From assembly GCA_963780165.1 (NCBI GenBank), contig CAWABB010000001.1, positions 930,001 to 994,000 on the forward strand: a DNA stretch of 64,000 nt. Direction: 5' to 3'. Shown piece by piece: positions 44,918 through 56,346 of the stretch. The position numbers and the translations under genes were made by a program. A model generated the notes under the pieces. The model saw nothing but the letters and a program-made list of their open reading frames with translations, did not search any database and was not told where the DNA came from. How positions within the stretch are numbered: position 1 is the stretch's first letter; each line of letters starts with the position of its first letter. This DNA is from CAWABB01 sp963780165. GTDB taxonomy: Bacteria > Bacteroidota > Ignavibacteria > UBA10030 > UBA6906.

Positions 44918-46404
44918 CCCTGTTGGTTCATGCAGGACGAAAGTATCGATTTCGCCTGGCATTCGCCATTCTGAACGCGGATGGGGTCTTGAAGAGGCAC
45001 ACCCCCGTCCCGCCACCTGCGCGGGCCGATGTCGTACAGCGAGAGACGTACTTGCAGGTTTGCATTTAAAATGCAATATTGCACACCATGAAGACAGTCT
45101 ACCGAAAGCGCTCCTTGGAGCCCGTGCTTCAGCGCGCTGCGAGAGAATTCCCGGCAGTTGTGTTGACCGGACCGCGCCAATCCGGGAAAACAACTCTGCT
45201 CAAACATCTCTTTGGCGGAACGCATCAGTACGCGTCACTTGAGCTTCCGGATGTCCGGGCCGCAGCCCTTGCCGATCCGCGGGGTTTTCTGGCGCTCCAC
45301 CCGCCGCCGGTGATCTTCGATGAGATTCAGTATTGCCCGGATCTCCTCATGTATGTTAAGGAAGCGGTGGACGCCCATCGCTCCAGGCGAGGACAGTACC
45401 TGCTCACAGGCTCGCAAAACATGCTGCTCCTGGAACGTGTGACGGAGTCCTTGGCAGGCCGGGCGGCAATCCTCCGGTTGCTCCCTCTTTCGTTCCGCGA
45501 GGCGCTGGGATCCCCCGATGCATTGATGCCGTGGGAGAATCACAAGCGCAGGAGGACAGTTCACGTGCCATCAGAATCGCTCTGGCACCAGCTCCTTCGA
45601 GGCAACTATCCCGAACTGGCCGTTGAGCCTCAGCGGGACTTCAGACTCTGGCACGGAAGCTACATGCAAACGTACCTCGAGCGCGATGTTCGTCTGGTAC
45701 GCCAAGTCGGTGATCTGGCCGTCTTTCAGAACTTCTTGAGGTCTCTCGCAGCGCGTAGCGGGCAGTTGGTCAATCTCAGTGATATCTCCCGTGACCTGGG
45801 GGCAGCGGTGAACACGCTGAAGATATGGCTGTCCATCCTGGAGGCATCTCACCAGGTGGTTGTGTTGCGGCCATATTTTGCGAACGTGGGGAAGCGGCTT
45901 GTCAAGACCCCGAAAGTGTACTTCACGGATACAGGGACATTGTGCTACCTTGCAGGGCTGAAGGATCCGGGCCATGCTGCCGCGGGCCCGCTCGGTGGAG
46001 CCATCTTCGAAACTGCAGTTCTCTCAGAAATCATCAAGACATTCGTTCATCGGGGCGATGAGCCTGAGGTGTATTTTTGGCGCACTTCCACTGGCAGCGA
46101 AGTTGATTTCATTCTTAACGTGGGAGGAAGGCTCATTCCGATTGAGGTGAAACTGTCGGCAACTCTGCACCCCTCGATGGCGGGAAGCATCCTTGCGTTT
46201 CAAAAAGACATCGGCGGGAAAGCGGCCTCGGGGTTTGTGATTCACCCGGGCGATACTCGACTGCCGCTGGCCCCAGCCGTGATGGGGGTTCCTTTTAGTG
46301 AATGGTAGGAGCGCGTCTGGCGTGTCGTTGCGGGAGGTCATACACTGCCCGTTTGCGTTATTGATCCCCGACCCCAGCTGTCATTCTTCAAAAGTCCGTC
46401 CGGG
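44918..46404 (+). mobile_element. AAA/DUF4143 repeat unit, copy 2, flanked by inverted motifs
   Basis: 44918-46346 is nearly identical to 8971-10412. Left motif 44978-44997, right motif 46385-46404. The two copies diverge abruptly after CATACACT on the right. No transposase gene is inside. Confidence 0.55.
45088..46308 (+). CDS. AAA (AAA_14) ATPase with C-terminal DUF4143 domain, copy 2
   Basis: The 406-residue protein is intact with Walker A GPRQSGKTT, Walker B VIFDEIQ, and GSEVDFIL...PIEVK near the end. It differs from copy 1 at about five residues (Lys for Arg in YRKRSLEP, Gln for Arg in EPQRDF, Ala for Val in CYLAGLK, Lys for Glu in FQKDIGG, Thr for Asn in GDTRLP). Both copies remain open although neighbours are frameshifted, which suggests recent duplication or selection. 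ATG at 45088. Confidence 0.85.
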   Translation: MKTVYRKRSLEPVLQRAAREFPAVVLTGPRQSGKTTLLKHLFGGTHQYASLELPDVRAAALADPRGFLALHPPPVIFDEIQYCPDLLMYVKEAVDAHRSRRGQYLLTGSQNMLLLERVTESLAGRAAILRLLPLSFREALGSPDALMPWENHKRRRTVHVPSESLWHQLLRGNYPELAVEPQRDFRLWHGSYMQTYLERDVRLVRQVGDLAVFQNFLRSLAARSGQLVNLSDISRDLGAAVNTLKIWLSILEASHQVVVLRPYFANVGKRLVKTPKVYFTDTGTLCYLAGLKDPGHAAAGPLGGAIFETAVLSEIIKTFVHRGDEPEVYFWRTSTGSEVDFILNVGGRLIPIEVKLSATLHPSMAGSILAFQKDIGGKAASGFVIHPGDTRLPLAPAVMGVPFSEW

Positions 46405-46560
46405 CTAGAGATCCACGTGGACTGTCTGAGGCGCGGGCGGCGTCGCATAGCAGGAATAGACTCCAGAGAAATCTGACGGCTATTCCACATTGCAGGCAAC
46501 GCAGCCTGCAGCCGAATATCGCTGCAAGGGCTTCCCAGGCTGAAACAGATGGAAAATGGC
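46385..46560 (+). repeat. ~175-bp dispersed element, copy 1
   Basis: It starts at the boundary motif and matches 60261-60435 almost throughout, including AGAGAAATCTGACGGC, ATTCCACATTGCAGGCA and CAACAGATGGAAAATG-like segments. Confidence 0.7.
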
Positions 46561-46604
46561 AGGACTTGGGCAGAGAGACCCATTTGCGCCGTCGGCCACG
46601 ATGG

Positions 46605-48570
46605 CTATTGCAGGAACAAGAGCTTGCGCGTTTCCACGAAATCCCCAGCTCCGCCCTTGGAGTCTCGCCCGATGGCGGAGTCCAGAGGGCGGACCTGGAG
46701 CCTGTATAGATACACGCCACTGGCCAGGCCTGAAGCGTCGAACACGCGCTTCGTGATATCCGGCCTCCTGCTCTCCCTGGACGAGCGTCGCCACCTCCTG
46801 CCCGAGCGCGTTGAAGATGGTCAGGGTGACGTGCGAGCGGCTCGGGAGACCGTAGCGGATGGTGGTGGAGGGGTTGAACGGGTTGGGGTAGTTCTGCTCG
46901 AGAATGAAGGCTCGTGGATATTGCTCGTCGATCACGGATTCAATCGTGGAGCTTTCCGGAAACGGTGATCGCGTCAGGGCGAAATAGAGCCAGGCCGTCG
47001 ACGACAGCCCGGTCCAGGTCGTCAACCAGACGATGGCCTCCCCCTCTGTGCTCATCAGCGAACCAGGCATCCCGCCGTCGGGGCGCTGAAGCGTCAGCAA
47101 CATATCCAGGAATTGCTGCGCGCCCTGCCCGCCTGCAGTGACGTACTGCGCCGTTCCCTCACTCCAAATCCCCACGGGGCCCTGTCCGTCAAATCCGCAC
47201 TTCGTTCCGCCGCTGTCCGACGTCACCAGGGCGCGGCGCACAAAACTCAACGCCGCCAACCCCATCTCCGGCCTCTGAACCCGCGGCGACCTCGCGAATG
47301 CTGCTGTCCAGGTCGCGCAGTCCATCGCGACACCCGGGTCCGGGATGGTGTCGTTGTACACTCCGCGCCACCAGTACCGGAGAGATGGATCCCACATTCT
47401 CTGAACGAGATGGTCCTGAATCGCATCCGCTTTGGCGTAACGGCCGGTCGCAATCATCGCCCACCACGTGTCGACGGTTCCTTCAGTGCTCGGCACAACG
47501 CTTCCGTTGGCACCGACCCTCGACGCGAGCCAGGCGGCTCCATCCTGTGCTGACGAGTACGCGGCAGGATCATCGGATTGAGAGGCGTACTCTGAAAGCG
47601 CCATCACCCACCAGGCCTGATCACCCACCCACTGGTCGTCAACGAGTTCCGCCCCCGTCTCCGGGTTCCAGGCGCGCGGCCAGTGGCCGTCAGCCTTCTG
47701 CCGCGAGGTGATGAAGCCGGCAAGCGCACTCGCCTTGACAGCCGCATCATTGGAAGCAACGCCGTTTGTCCAAACTCCTTCACGTGTCAGAACGATCAGC
47801 GCGAGCGCTTGATCGTACAGCCACGCTTTGGGAGCCGGTTCTTCCTTCCATGATACGCAGAGTCCCGTGGCGCGCTGTTGGCTTGCCACGTACTGTGCCG
47901 CCCTCGCATGGGCGTTGTTATCCCCTACCTGTACGGTATCGAACTGCTGCTGACGGGGCCAGTCCGCCGCACGATCTGTCTGACAATGGTCGAACGCCAG
48001 CTGGCCCGACGTTACCGCCGGACGTGCGCCGGGGGGCAGTTTCACCACCACGAAGAAGCGGTTGATGGCAGACCAATCGATGCTCTGCCGCGGTGTGCCC
48101 GACGTGATCTCGAAATAGTAGGTGAAGAGTCTCCTGGGCAGGGCCAGGTTTTTCACCCAGGTGCGGATGGCATTGACGCCGCTGAGGCGCAAGCCGTAGA
48201 AGACATTGTGGACGTCGGCGAACATGAGGTCCACATCCCTGATATCACTGGCACCTCCACGCAGGGACACGCCGACGATATCTTTCTGCGACAGGTCGAC
48301 AGGCTGCGAAAACGTGTATTTGGCTTGCACCCAATCCCCGGTGCCCAGGTCCCAGCTCAGCTGGACGGCATTCCCTATGACGCCCGGGACGATCGAGAGT
48401 GATCCGGAGGAGCCGGTTGAGGCCTCGACGCTCCAACCGCTTGTGTTTTCGCATTCACTGAAGAGTGTGCCGTTCCAGCCCGGAACACATGGAGATTGCG
48501 GGTGTGCCGCGCCGCAGAGGAAGAGGAGCAGCATCGTTGCAACAGCTATACGCAGTCGGTGGAACAACAT
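46605..48570 (-). pseudogene. Secreted carbohydrate-binding and alpha/alpha-toroid protein with frameshifted type IX sorting domain
   Basis: The protein starts at 48570 (GGGAG upstream) with a signal peptide (RIAVATMLLLFLCGAAHPQ). A beta-sandwich of carbohydrate-binding type (about 40-190, DWVQAKYTFSQPVDLSQKD) is followed by a toroid-like helical domain (about 215-560; KAWLYDQALALIVLTREG, DDQWVGDQAWWVMALSEYA, RPDGGMPGSL). Its sorting domain QNYPNPFNPSTTIRYGLP reads into a wrong frame after GYHEA because of one extra base near 46748. Restoring it gives VFDASGLASGVYLYRL and an end at 46605 (VETRKLLFLQ). Likely a polysaccharide-acting surface protein. Confidence 0.7.
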
Positions 48571-48615
48571 GAACTCCCTAACGCTCGACCGTTGATCGTC
48601 TCGCGATAGCCTCTG

Positions 48616-48867
48616 TCACGCTAAACGTCTTTTGTAGTGAATCGCTACAACTCCGGATTGAAATGTCTTGGACCCGACAAGTTTCAATTGAAGGCTTTCG
48701 CTGATCCCGAGGGATTCACACAATCGCGGGCCCTTTCCCGCAATAATCGGATGGACTGCGACGTGATAATCATCGATAAGATCGAGTTGTGCAAGCTGCG
48801 ACGCAATACTCAGGCCGCCGATATCTATGAGTGCGGCTGAAACCCTTTGAGCCTCTCCATCCGTCAT
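48616..48867 (-). pseudogene. C-terminal remnant of a RibD_C/dihydrofolate-reductase-like protein
   Basis: The 83-residue frame has IDIGGLSIASQLAQLDLIDDYHVAVHPIIAGKGPRL and a final GVVAIHYKRR. These are the last two motifs of the DHFR-like RibD C-terminal family (LIDEYxLxVHPVxLGxGxxLF). The NADPH-binding N-terminal half is missing. Confidence 0.65.
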
Positions 48868-49000
48868 GGCTGAAATCGCGCATCGGGTGTTCCTCAGGAA
48901 TGCCTGGAGCCTGCACTGACTCCGCCTATCGAAACGGGTATCGGCATCGAGGAGTAGCCTTCGGTTGTTTGTCTAGTGTGGTGAGCCCCCGTCCCCGCCG

Positions 49001-49708
49001 TCATCCTCCCTGAGCACTCCGCGTCCCCACCCGCCGCTCAATCTCCCAGACATGTGCGATCACGTGCCACGCCACCCTGCGAACAAAATACCGCGCCGTC
49101 CACCTCCTGCCCCCGCGGGGTCCCACCTCCGGGATCTCCCCGGACGCGGAGGCCCTGAGCGCTTTCAGGATTTGCTCCCGCAAGAAAGCAAGCTGGGCAC
49201 CAGACTTGCCGGGCCTCGCAGGCTTGACCGCCTTCCAGCCCACTCCTCCGAGATACGCCGCATCCGCCCCGATGACGTGCGCCACGATGCCGTCAAGAGT
49301 ACGCCCGCCGCCCCGCGGGCCCAGGGCGAGAGTCTTCCCGCGCGCAGATCTCACTGCCTCGTCGAACGCACGCCAGCCAGCCCGGAGAATCCGCTCGAAT
49401 CGCTTGATCTCGGCCTCATCACATGAGCGTGCATGGTCGACTGCGGGGGGCACCGCAGGGGCGCCGAAATCGGTCGTGGCGTTGCCGGGGAGCCGCTCGA
49501 CGACGACGAGCTGGCTGAGATCCTTCGGCGCCACGAAGCCCAGCCGGGTACCCGCTAGAATTGAGGCGTACCTGGGCCCGTATGCCAGCATCGCGGCCAG
49601 GGCCTCAGCTTCGTTCGGCCCCTGACGGCACCACCCTGGCCAATCAAGCGCGCCGGCAAAAGTCCGTTTCGCGCCTGATTCGAGATATACCCTGTGCAGT
49701 TCGCTCAT
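49001..49708 (-). CDS. HicB-like plus DinB-like uncharacterised protein
   Basis: The 235-residue protein starts with a HicB-type strand set (HRVYLESGAKRTFAGALDWPGWCRQGPNEAEALAAML) and ends with DinB-like metal-site features (IVAHVIGADAAYLGGVGW, WHVIAHVWEIERR). This two-part family is widespread and unassigned. GTG at 49714 overlaps the kinase stop; ATG at 49708 is equally possible. Confidence 0.65.
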   Translation of the reverse strand: MSELHRVYLESGAKRTFAGALDWPGWCRQGPNEAEALAAMLAYGPRYASILAGTRLGFVAPKDLSQLVVVERLPGNATTDFGAPAVPPAVDHARSCDEAEIKRFERILRAGWRAFDEAVRSARGKTLALGPRGGGRTLDGIVAHVIGADAAYLGGVGWKAVKPARPGKSGAQLAFLREQILKALRASASGEIPEVGPRGGRRWTARYFVRRVAWHVIAHVWEIERRVGTRSAQGG

Positions 49709-49713
49709 TGCCA

Positions 49714-52118
49714 CTAGAGGGGTTTTGCCGCGCTCATTTCGCGCAGCTCCGGGTGCTGCTCCTTGAACGCCTCGTACCGGGCCTTCGCCAGCTCTAGCAC
49801 CCGGACGACCTCCGGGTCTCCGCGGACGGAAGAAAAGGCCGGATCGCGGAGCATCAACGGGTAGTTGAAGAACCCCCGCTCGATTGTGCGCCGCAACGTG
49901 CGCGACACACCGGCCGCATCGCCGATCAACCCGTACTGCTGAGCTATGTTGTACCAGTTCTCCCCGTCAACGATGTCCAGACCCTTCCTGGCTGCGAAGT
50001 TCGGCCCTGACGAGGTCGTACTTCTTTTCGACATAGAACTTCGCCGCCCTGCTGTAGCGGCCGAAACCACCCTCCGGCTCAATCGCGATGACCCGCTCGA
50101 GGTAGCGAAGCGCGGAGTCCCGCTCACCCATCAGGGCATACGTGATGCCTTTCCACCCAATACTGAAGGTGCTGGAGGGATCGCGATCGAAGCCCTCCAG
50201 CGCCTTGCGGTAGTCCCCGAGATAGAGGTAGGTGATCCCGATGGAGCGGAACCTCCGCTCTTTGGGATCGAGCTGCACCGCGGTCTCCATCTCCCTCCTG
50301 GCCAGGTCGGTGAACCCCACGTACCGATAGATGTAGCCGAGATAAAAATGACTCTCAGCGCTGTTCGGACTGACTTCAACAAGTCTCTTCGAGAAGCTGT
50401 ACGCCTCCGCGGTCCTCCCCGATTCGGTGCAAAGCACAATCAATCGGGCATACGGCCCCGGTAACCGGTCGTTCAGAGCGAGCGCCCGACGGGCCGCAAC
50501 CTCGGCCTCGCCGTACAACGCCGCCTCGCCCGAGAGAGTATGCCGCGAGCTGCTGCAGCCGGTGCGCCAGCTCGTTGAACGCGGGCGCAAACGCGGAGTC
50601 GAGCTCGATCGACGCGCGAAACATCGATACTGCCTGACGGTTGCCTTCCTCGGTGAGCGGGTAGGAAATTCCCCGCATATAGTACTCATAGGCCAGCGGA
50701 TTCCGCGGGACGTCGGCCCGCATCCCCTGAAGATCCTCCGGAAGAAAGCGGATCCGGAGGCCGTCAGCGACCTTTCGAGCCACGGTGTCCTGCAGTTTGA
50801 ACACGTCGTCGTACTCTTCCTGCAGCGACCCGCGCCAGAGTATCGCGTTGGACTGCAGGTCCACAAGCTCCAGGCTGAGACGGATGATGTCCGCCTCCTT
50901 CAGGTAGTTTCCCGTCAGGACGAGGTCGACGTCCAGATCACGACCTGCGACAGCAGGTTCCACGGGCTGACTCTGGTATTTCCGGACCGCGCTGGCGGGA
51001 CGGACGATCAGCGTCCTCACGTAGGAGAGGTTCCCGATGATCTGATCTGCGAGGGCGAAGCCGAGGAAATCGGTCTGCGGATCGCTCCGGAGGTTGACGA
51101 AAGGCAGAACGGCGAGTTTCGCGAGGGCTCCCCCGCCGGGCTGTGTTGAGCCTGTTCGTCCGTCACCCGGACGGAAGATGAAATACCCCCCGACGAGGAG
51201 CACGATGAGGGTGACGATCCCGCCAATGAGGGCAGGTCTCTTCCAGGCTGCTGGGGCTGCAGGCGGGCCGGCGGGTCTCGACGGGCCGGAAGGAGGATCT
51301 CCGCGGATCGCCCTCAGGTCGGCAGCGAATTCACTCACATGCAGGTACCGGGCATCGGGACTCTTCTGCAGCGCCCGGGCCAGACATCGTTGAAAGGATT
51401 CCGGGAGCGCCGAGCCGGCAAGCGGGTCCGAATTCTGGATCATGTAGACGGTCGCCTGCTCATGCTCCGCACTGAATGGCACACGGCCCGTCAACATCTG
51501 GAAGAGGATCACGCCCAGGGACCAGATGTCCGTCCGCTGGTCCACGTCGTCTCCGCGCGACTGCTCGGGCGACATGTAGGCCACGGTCCCGAGCGTGGTC
51601 CCGACACGCGTGAGCATGCCGCCGGCGCCGAGCTTCGCCAGGCCGAAGTCGAGGATCTTGACGGTCCCGTCGTCAGTGACCAGGATGTTGGCCGGCTTGA
51701 TGTCCCGGTGCACGATCCCTCTCTCGTGGGCGCGCGCCAGCCCCCGCGCGATCTGCAGGGCGATCCCGACGGCTTCATCCGTGGAGAGCGGTCCGCGCTT
51801 GAGCTTCTCGTGCAGCGTCTCGCCGGAGTACAGGTCCATCACGATGAACATCTGCCCGTCACCGGTCAGGTCTATATCGTGGATCGTGCAGATGTTGTCG
51901 TGCTGGAGGGCAGAAGCTGCCTGGGCTTCCTGAACAAAACGCTCCCTGGCATCGCTGTCGCGGGATAACTCGGGTGGGAGAAACTTGAGCGCGACCGTCC
52001 TCTTGAGTTTCGTGTCCTCTGCCTTGTAGACCACTCCCATCCCGCCCTGGCCGATCTCCCCGATGATGCGGTAGTGGAGCACGGTCTGGCCGGTCTGATG
52101 GTCCTGGTGCAGGCTCAT
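49714..52118 (-). pseudogene. Membrane Ser/Thr protein kinase with TolB-like and TPR domains, two frameshifts
   Basis: The frame from 52118 (AGGAG upstream) encodes a Hanks-type kinase (IGQGGMGVVYKAED, catalytic HRDIKPANIL, DFG in ILDFGLAK, SPEQ), a Pro/Ala linker, one transmembrane helix (LIGGIVTLIVLLVGGYFIF, about 310-328) and a TolB-like/FlgO-type domain (LAVLPFVNL...GNYLKEADIIRLSLELVD). TPRs continue in the frame 50560-49980 and finish in 50000-49714. The shifts are near 50560 and 49985. Such kinases combine cytosolic signalling with an extracytoplasmic sensor. Confidence 0.8.
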
Positions 52119-52348
52119 CGAGACTCCTTAGCAGATGGTGTGAGGCGCGCACTGGACGGGCAACGCCCTCGAGGGAGGAAGCTGCCCGCCCGGCTCAAAG
52201 AGCAGGTCGATCAATGATCGGGATAATGGCAAAATCCGCGGACGAAAGCAAAGACGGGTGCCGGACTCGGGCGTGCCAAGCGATGAGGCAGTTCGCGTTG
52301 CTGTGCGACAATGGTCGGCAAGACCAGGAAGCCTCGCGGGCTCCGATA

Positions 52349-54002
52349 TCAGTCTGATTTCTGGATGGGATACAGAACCCGGGGCGATACCGGGCTCCGC
52401 TTCTTGAAGTCGGCCACCACCGTCTCGAAAAGGGTGGCGTTCAGATAGATCGGTTTGTCAACCGGCATTCCGATGTACCGCTCCGCCTCTCCTATGAAGT
52501 AGTCGCTCGCCACGCAGGAGTAATCCCGGCGCAGGTCCACAGGGGCGCCTTCCACGAGAAGCTCCAGCAGCTCCACGCCCCCGTCCGGTTTCTTCCTCCA
52601 CTTCGCCGTCATTCCTGCGATCTGGATCGTTGATTTCGTGGTAAGATAATACGTCATGACGCGGCTGAGCTGCTCACCCGTCAGCTGGAACGTGACAAGG
52701 CGATTCCGGAACGGAAGGATTTCATACAGGTCCTTCTTCGTGACCGGGCCGGCGGACATATTCTTCCGTATGCCGTGACTGTTCATGAAGGCAACGTTCG
52801 CCATGACTGCGGTCCGCTGTGCCTCGGCGATGAATGTCCCGATCGCACTCTGCTCCGAGTCCTTCCGAACCCAATCCCCCTCAAGCCTCCCGATCACCTC
52901 ACTGTACTCGGTGTCGATGGAAGCCTGCATTGAATCCGCCAGGGCCGTGAGTTTCGTCCGTGGGATGTCCGCCCTGTACCATGCGGGGATCAGCCGGGCG
53001 TCGTAGCGGGTGACCCTGTCATCCTGCACGGCGATCCTGGTGTACCCGAGGTACTCGGTGTTCGATCCTGCCTGGACAATCAGCACGCCGTTTACACTCC
53101 ACGGTCTTGCCGAGCCGCGTGTGGGAGTGTCCCCCCACGATAATGTCGACTTCCGGCACCTTGAGGGCAAGGAGCGAATCCCCCACGGCCCCCTGGTGTG
53201 TGAGAGCGATAAGGAGGTCGGTTCGCCCGTCGATCTCGCGGGCGTATTTCCGGAGGGTCTCTTCAGGGGAAAGGACCCGGAGTCCTTTCAGATTCCCCTG
53301 GTTGACGAGGCCGTAGAGCTGCTGGGAAATCAGGCCGATGATCCCGATCCGAAGTCCTCCGCGCTCGATCACGGTGTAGGGCTTGTTTCCCACCGGGAAC
53401 TCCCCGGAATCGTTCACCAGATTCGCACAGAGGGTGGGGAACCTCGCAATACGCGTCAGGCCGATCAGGTTCTCCTGAGAGATGTCGAGGTCGTGGTTCC
53501 CCGGGGCCCAGGCGTCGTACCCCATCATGTTCATCATCTCGAAGAGTGCTCCACCCGCCGCCCCCTGGTACATCCGGTCGGCAATTGGGTTCCCCGTCAT
53601 GACGTCACCCGCGTCCAGCAACAACACGGATGATTCGACGCTTCGGATGCTGTCAACCAGGGACTGTAACCGGGGAAAGCCGCCGATCATGGGGCGGGGC
53701 GTCTCGCGGACCCACGTCGCCTCGTGCGGCTCGAACGCGGCGTGCATATCGTTTGTGTGGAGTATCGTAATCCATCGTTCCTGCGCGCAGGCAGTCCCTG
53801 CCAGGTACGGCAGGAGGAGGAAGACCGTTAAAATCCATAACCGACGAGTGCGCGGCCTTCGCTGTCGCTGGGCCAGTCCTAATCGTGCAACATGCCAATG
53901 GTGGTGGGCAGGGATCGTCCGAGGATCTGACCGAGTGCCTCGGGCAGGATCACCGGAAGCCATGACGGTGCGGGCAGGTAGTCTACTGGAAGGGTGTGCC
54001 AT
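52349..54002 (-). pseudogene. Secreted 5'-nucleotidase / cyclic phosphodiesterase (UshA-like), one frameshift
   Basis: The frame 54002-53100 carries the calcineurin-type metal motifs: ILHTNDMHA, LLLDAGDVMTGN, APGNHDLD and VGGHSHT. The frame 53170-52349 supplies the substrate-binding 5'-nucleotidase C domain (FMNSHGIRKNMSAGPVTKKDLYEILPFRN...VTFQLTGEQL, then VASDYFIGEAERY). The shift is near 53100. A hydrophobic signal segment (LWILTVFLLLPYLAGTACA) begins about 55 codons in, so the true start is probably later than 54002. It hydrolyses nucleotides outside the cytoplasm. Confidence 0.8.
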
Positions 54003-54072
54003 CAGGAAATGTACTGGTTGCGGGAAGAATGAACAAGGAGGTCGCGGACACCGGACGACTTCTCATGCAGGG

Positions 54073-55212
54073 TTACTTGGACGTGAGGACGGAAAGCCGA
54101 TAGATGGTCGTTGACGCGTACGTCTCCCCGGGCCGAAGCACGGTCGACGGGAAGTGTGGCTTGTTGGGAGAATCCGGGAAATGCTGCGTTTCGAGGCAGA
54201 ATCCAGACCGGTAAGGGTACGCCACCCGTCCCTTCCCGATGTTGCTGCCGTCCAGGAAATTGCCGGAGTAGAACTGGAGCCCCGGTTCGGTAGTCCACAC
54301 GTCCATCCGCCTCCCTGAAACGGGTTCGCTCACGCGGGCGGCAAGCCGCAGTGTTCCCGTCGGCTCGTTCAGCACGAAGTTGTGGTCGTACCCGCGCCCG
54401 TAGACGAGCTGCTGGTCCGGCCACGCGATCCTTTCCCCGATCGGACGAGGCGTCGTGAAATCGAATGCCGTGCCCGCGACAGGCATCAACTCCCCCGTCG
54501 GTATCAGTGTCGAATCCACAGGCGTGAAACGGTCCGCCTGGATATACAGGACGTGCCCGAGAATGTCAGACTCGCGCGATCCGGCAAGGTTGAAGTACGA
54601 GTGGTGGGTCAGGTTCACGACGGTCGGCTTGTCGGTCGTCGCGAGATAGTTGATCACCAATTCGTTGCTGTCCGTGACCGAATAGACGACGTGTACGGAG
54701 AGTGAGCCCGGGTACCCCTCCTCCCCGTCCGCGCTGGTATACGTCAGCGCGAGCGACTTGCCCGGAGTGGAAGCCTCCTCGTCCACATCCCACACCTGTT
54801 TGTAGAAGCCCCTGGGTCCGCCGTGCAGGTGATTCGGCCCGTTGTTGAGCGGAAGCTGGTAGCGCGTCCCGTCGAGCACGAACGTCCCTTTTCCGATACG
54901 GTTCCCGAACCTGCCGATCGTCGCACCGAAGAACGGGTTCTCCTTCACATATGAGTCCAGCGAATCGAACCCCAGGACCACATCGCCGCCTCTTCCTGCC
55001 CTGTCGGGGACAACAAGAGACACGAGTATGGCCCCAAAGTTGGTGATCCGCGCCTCCATGCCGCGTTCGCCGCGGAGGGTATAGAGGAAAACCTCCCTCC
55101 CATTGGCTGTTCCGAAACTCTCCTTCAGATGTTTCGGGTCATCTTCCTTCTGGCCCGGGCAGTGCAGGTGCAGAAAAGCCGACATAAGAATCACCGATGG
55201 ATATAGTTTCAT
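54073..55212 (-). CDS. galM: Aldose 1-epimerase (mutarotase)
   Basis: The 379-residue protein shows the GalM set: ITNFGAILVSLVVPDR, GATIGRFGNRIGKG, the catalytic His in NNGPNHLHGG and LTHHSYFNLAG, DHNFVL, and the catalytic Glu in FCLETQHFPDSPN. An N-terminal hydrophobic segment (YPSVILMSAFLHLHC) suggests export. ATG at 55212 follows AGGG and is preferred over TTG 55218. It interconverts alpha and beta anomers of galactose or glucose. Confidence 0.9.
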   Translation of the reverse strand: MKLYPSVILMSAFLHLHCPGQKEDDPKHLKESFGTANGREVFLYTLRGERGMEARITNFGAILVSLVVPDRAGRGGDVVLGFDSLDSYVKENPFFGATIGRFGNRIGKGTFVLDGTRYQLPLNNGPNHLHGGPRGFYKQVWDVDEEASTPGKSLALTYTSADGEEGYPGSLSVHVVYSVTDSNELVINYLATTDKPTVVNLTHHSYFNLAGSRESDILGHVLYIQADRFTPVDSTLIPTGELMPVAGTAFDFTTPRPIGERIAWPDQQLVYGRGYDHNFVLNEPTGTLRLAARVSEPVSGRRMDVWTTEPGLQFYSGNFLDGSNIGKGRVAYPYRSGFCLETQHFPDSPNKPHFPSTVLRPGETYASTTIYRLSVLTSK

Positions 55213-55431
55213 TGTCAACCCTGTCAGGCCGCGTGCTGTTTGGAGACTATCGTGTCTTCATGAGTAGCGCCCACCTGCGAACGGATGCGTCCAATATAGA
55301 GAAGGAAACCGCAGCATCAAATCCATTCTGCTGTCGCGGGAAGGGTCGGTCGCGGGAAGGGTCGGACCTCCGGGGCGGATGCAGCATGATTTCCCTTGCC
55401 CGAGCTGTCGCGACACCGGACCACAGGGCTA

Positions 55432-56217
55432 TCAGGGAATCCGCCAGCGGGGTTTCCATTCCAGATACTGAAGGTGAGGCAGCTGCACGAGAACCGGACT
55501 TTTCCCTGGATCAAGCCATTTTACGAGATCGGCAATGCGCGCTTCCTCGATGGACGTACACCCGCTGGTTGGCACGCCACGGCCCTCTGTGACGTGGAGA
55601 AAGATGCAGGATCCGCGTCCGGGTTCGCGGGGACTCATGTTGTGGTCGACGATGACGCCCCATTTGTTCCAGTCGCCTGCGCGCGGTCGCATCCGTTCAC
55701 GGCTGGTCCAGTCCGCCTGCGCCACCGACAGGCTGTCGAGGACCAGATTGTAGTATGCGGAGCGAACGTCGTCCACGCACTGGCAGGTAGCAGTCACCTC
55801 GATGTATGGCATCTTGAGGAATTGAACGCTGGTGCGTGGCGCGTAACCATACACCGCGCTCAGACGGAATACGCCTGCGGGGGACCTGCCGTCCCCTTCA
55901 CGTTTCTCCGGGCCCTCACCGAGCGTCCCACCGTGCAGCCCTGAGCCCCAGGCAAGTCCTGCCCTGCCGACGTTGATCTCGCACGGCTCGCCGACCTGAA
56001 TCCAGGGATCTCCCAGCCTGCTGCGTTCGTAGCAGATGAGCGTCCCCGTGAGGCTATCCCAATTTGCTGTCTGAACGAGGACCATCTGTTTCGCCTGGGC
56101 CGTCGGGTCCATCGCCTGTCCCGCGCCTGGGGGCCCGGCGAAGGCACCTGTGCCGAGAGTCAACGAGAGCATGGTCGTAATGGCAAAGCTGACAAACGCA
56201 CCGGACGGTGATTTCAT
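55432..56217 (-). CDS. Exported L,D-transpeptidase (YkuD-type) family protein
   Basis: From ATG at 56217 (GGAGAA upstream) the 261-residue protein has a signal peptide (FAITTMLSLTLGTGAFA) and the YkuD motifs: GDGRSPAGVFRLSAVYGY, IVDHN and the catalytic HVTEGRGVPTSGCTSI (His plus Ser-x-Gly-Cys). It would form 3-3 peptidoglycan cross-links or anchor proteins in the cell wall. The frame extends to 56292 without a better start. Confidence 0.8.
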   Translation of the reverse strand: MKSPSGAFVSFAITTMLSLTLGTGAFAGPPGAGQAMDPTAQAKQMVLVQTANWDSLTGTLICYERSRLGDPWIQVGEPCEINVGRAGLAWGSGLHGGTLGEGPEKREGDGRSPAGVFRLSAVYGYAPRTSVQFLKMPYIEVTATCQCVDDVRSAYYNLVLDSLSVAQADWTSRERMRPRAGDWNKWGVIVDHNMSPREPGRGSCIFLHVTEGRGVPTSGCTSIEEARIADLVKWLDPGKSPVLVQLPHLQYLEWKPRWRIP

Positions 56218-56346
56218 CTGTTCTCCAGCAGTGGACTTTGGTACGGGTTCGACACTATTGACCTGAACGTCGTTGCCGATTCGTAGGTGCAACGCTGGAG
56301 GGGGTGGTGGGGATGGGGTTGAAGTCGGGCCGGCAGGGACAGGATG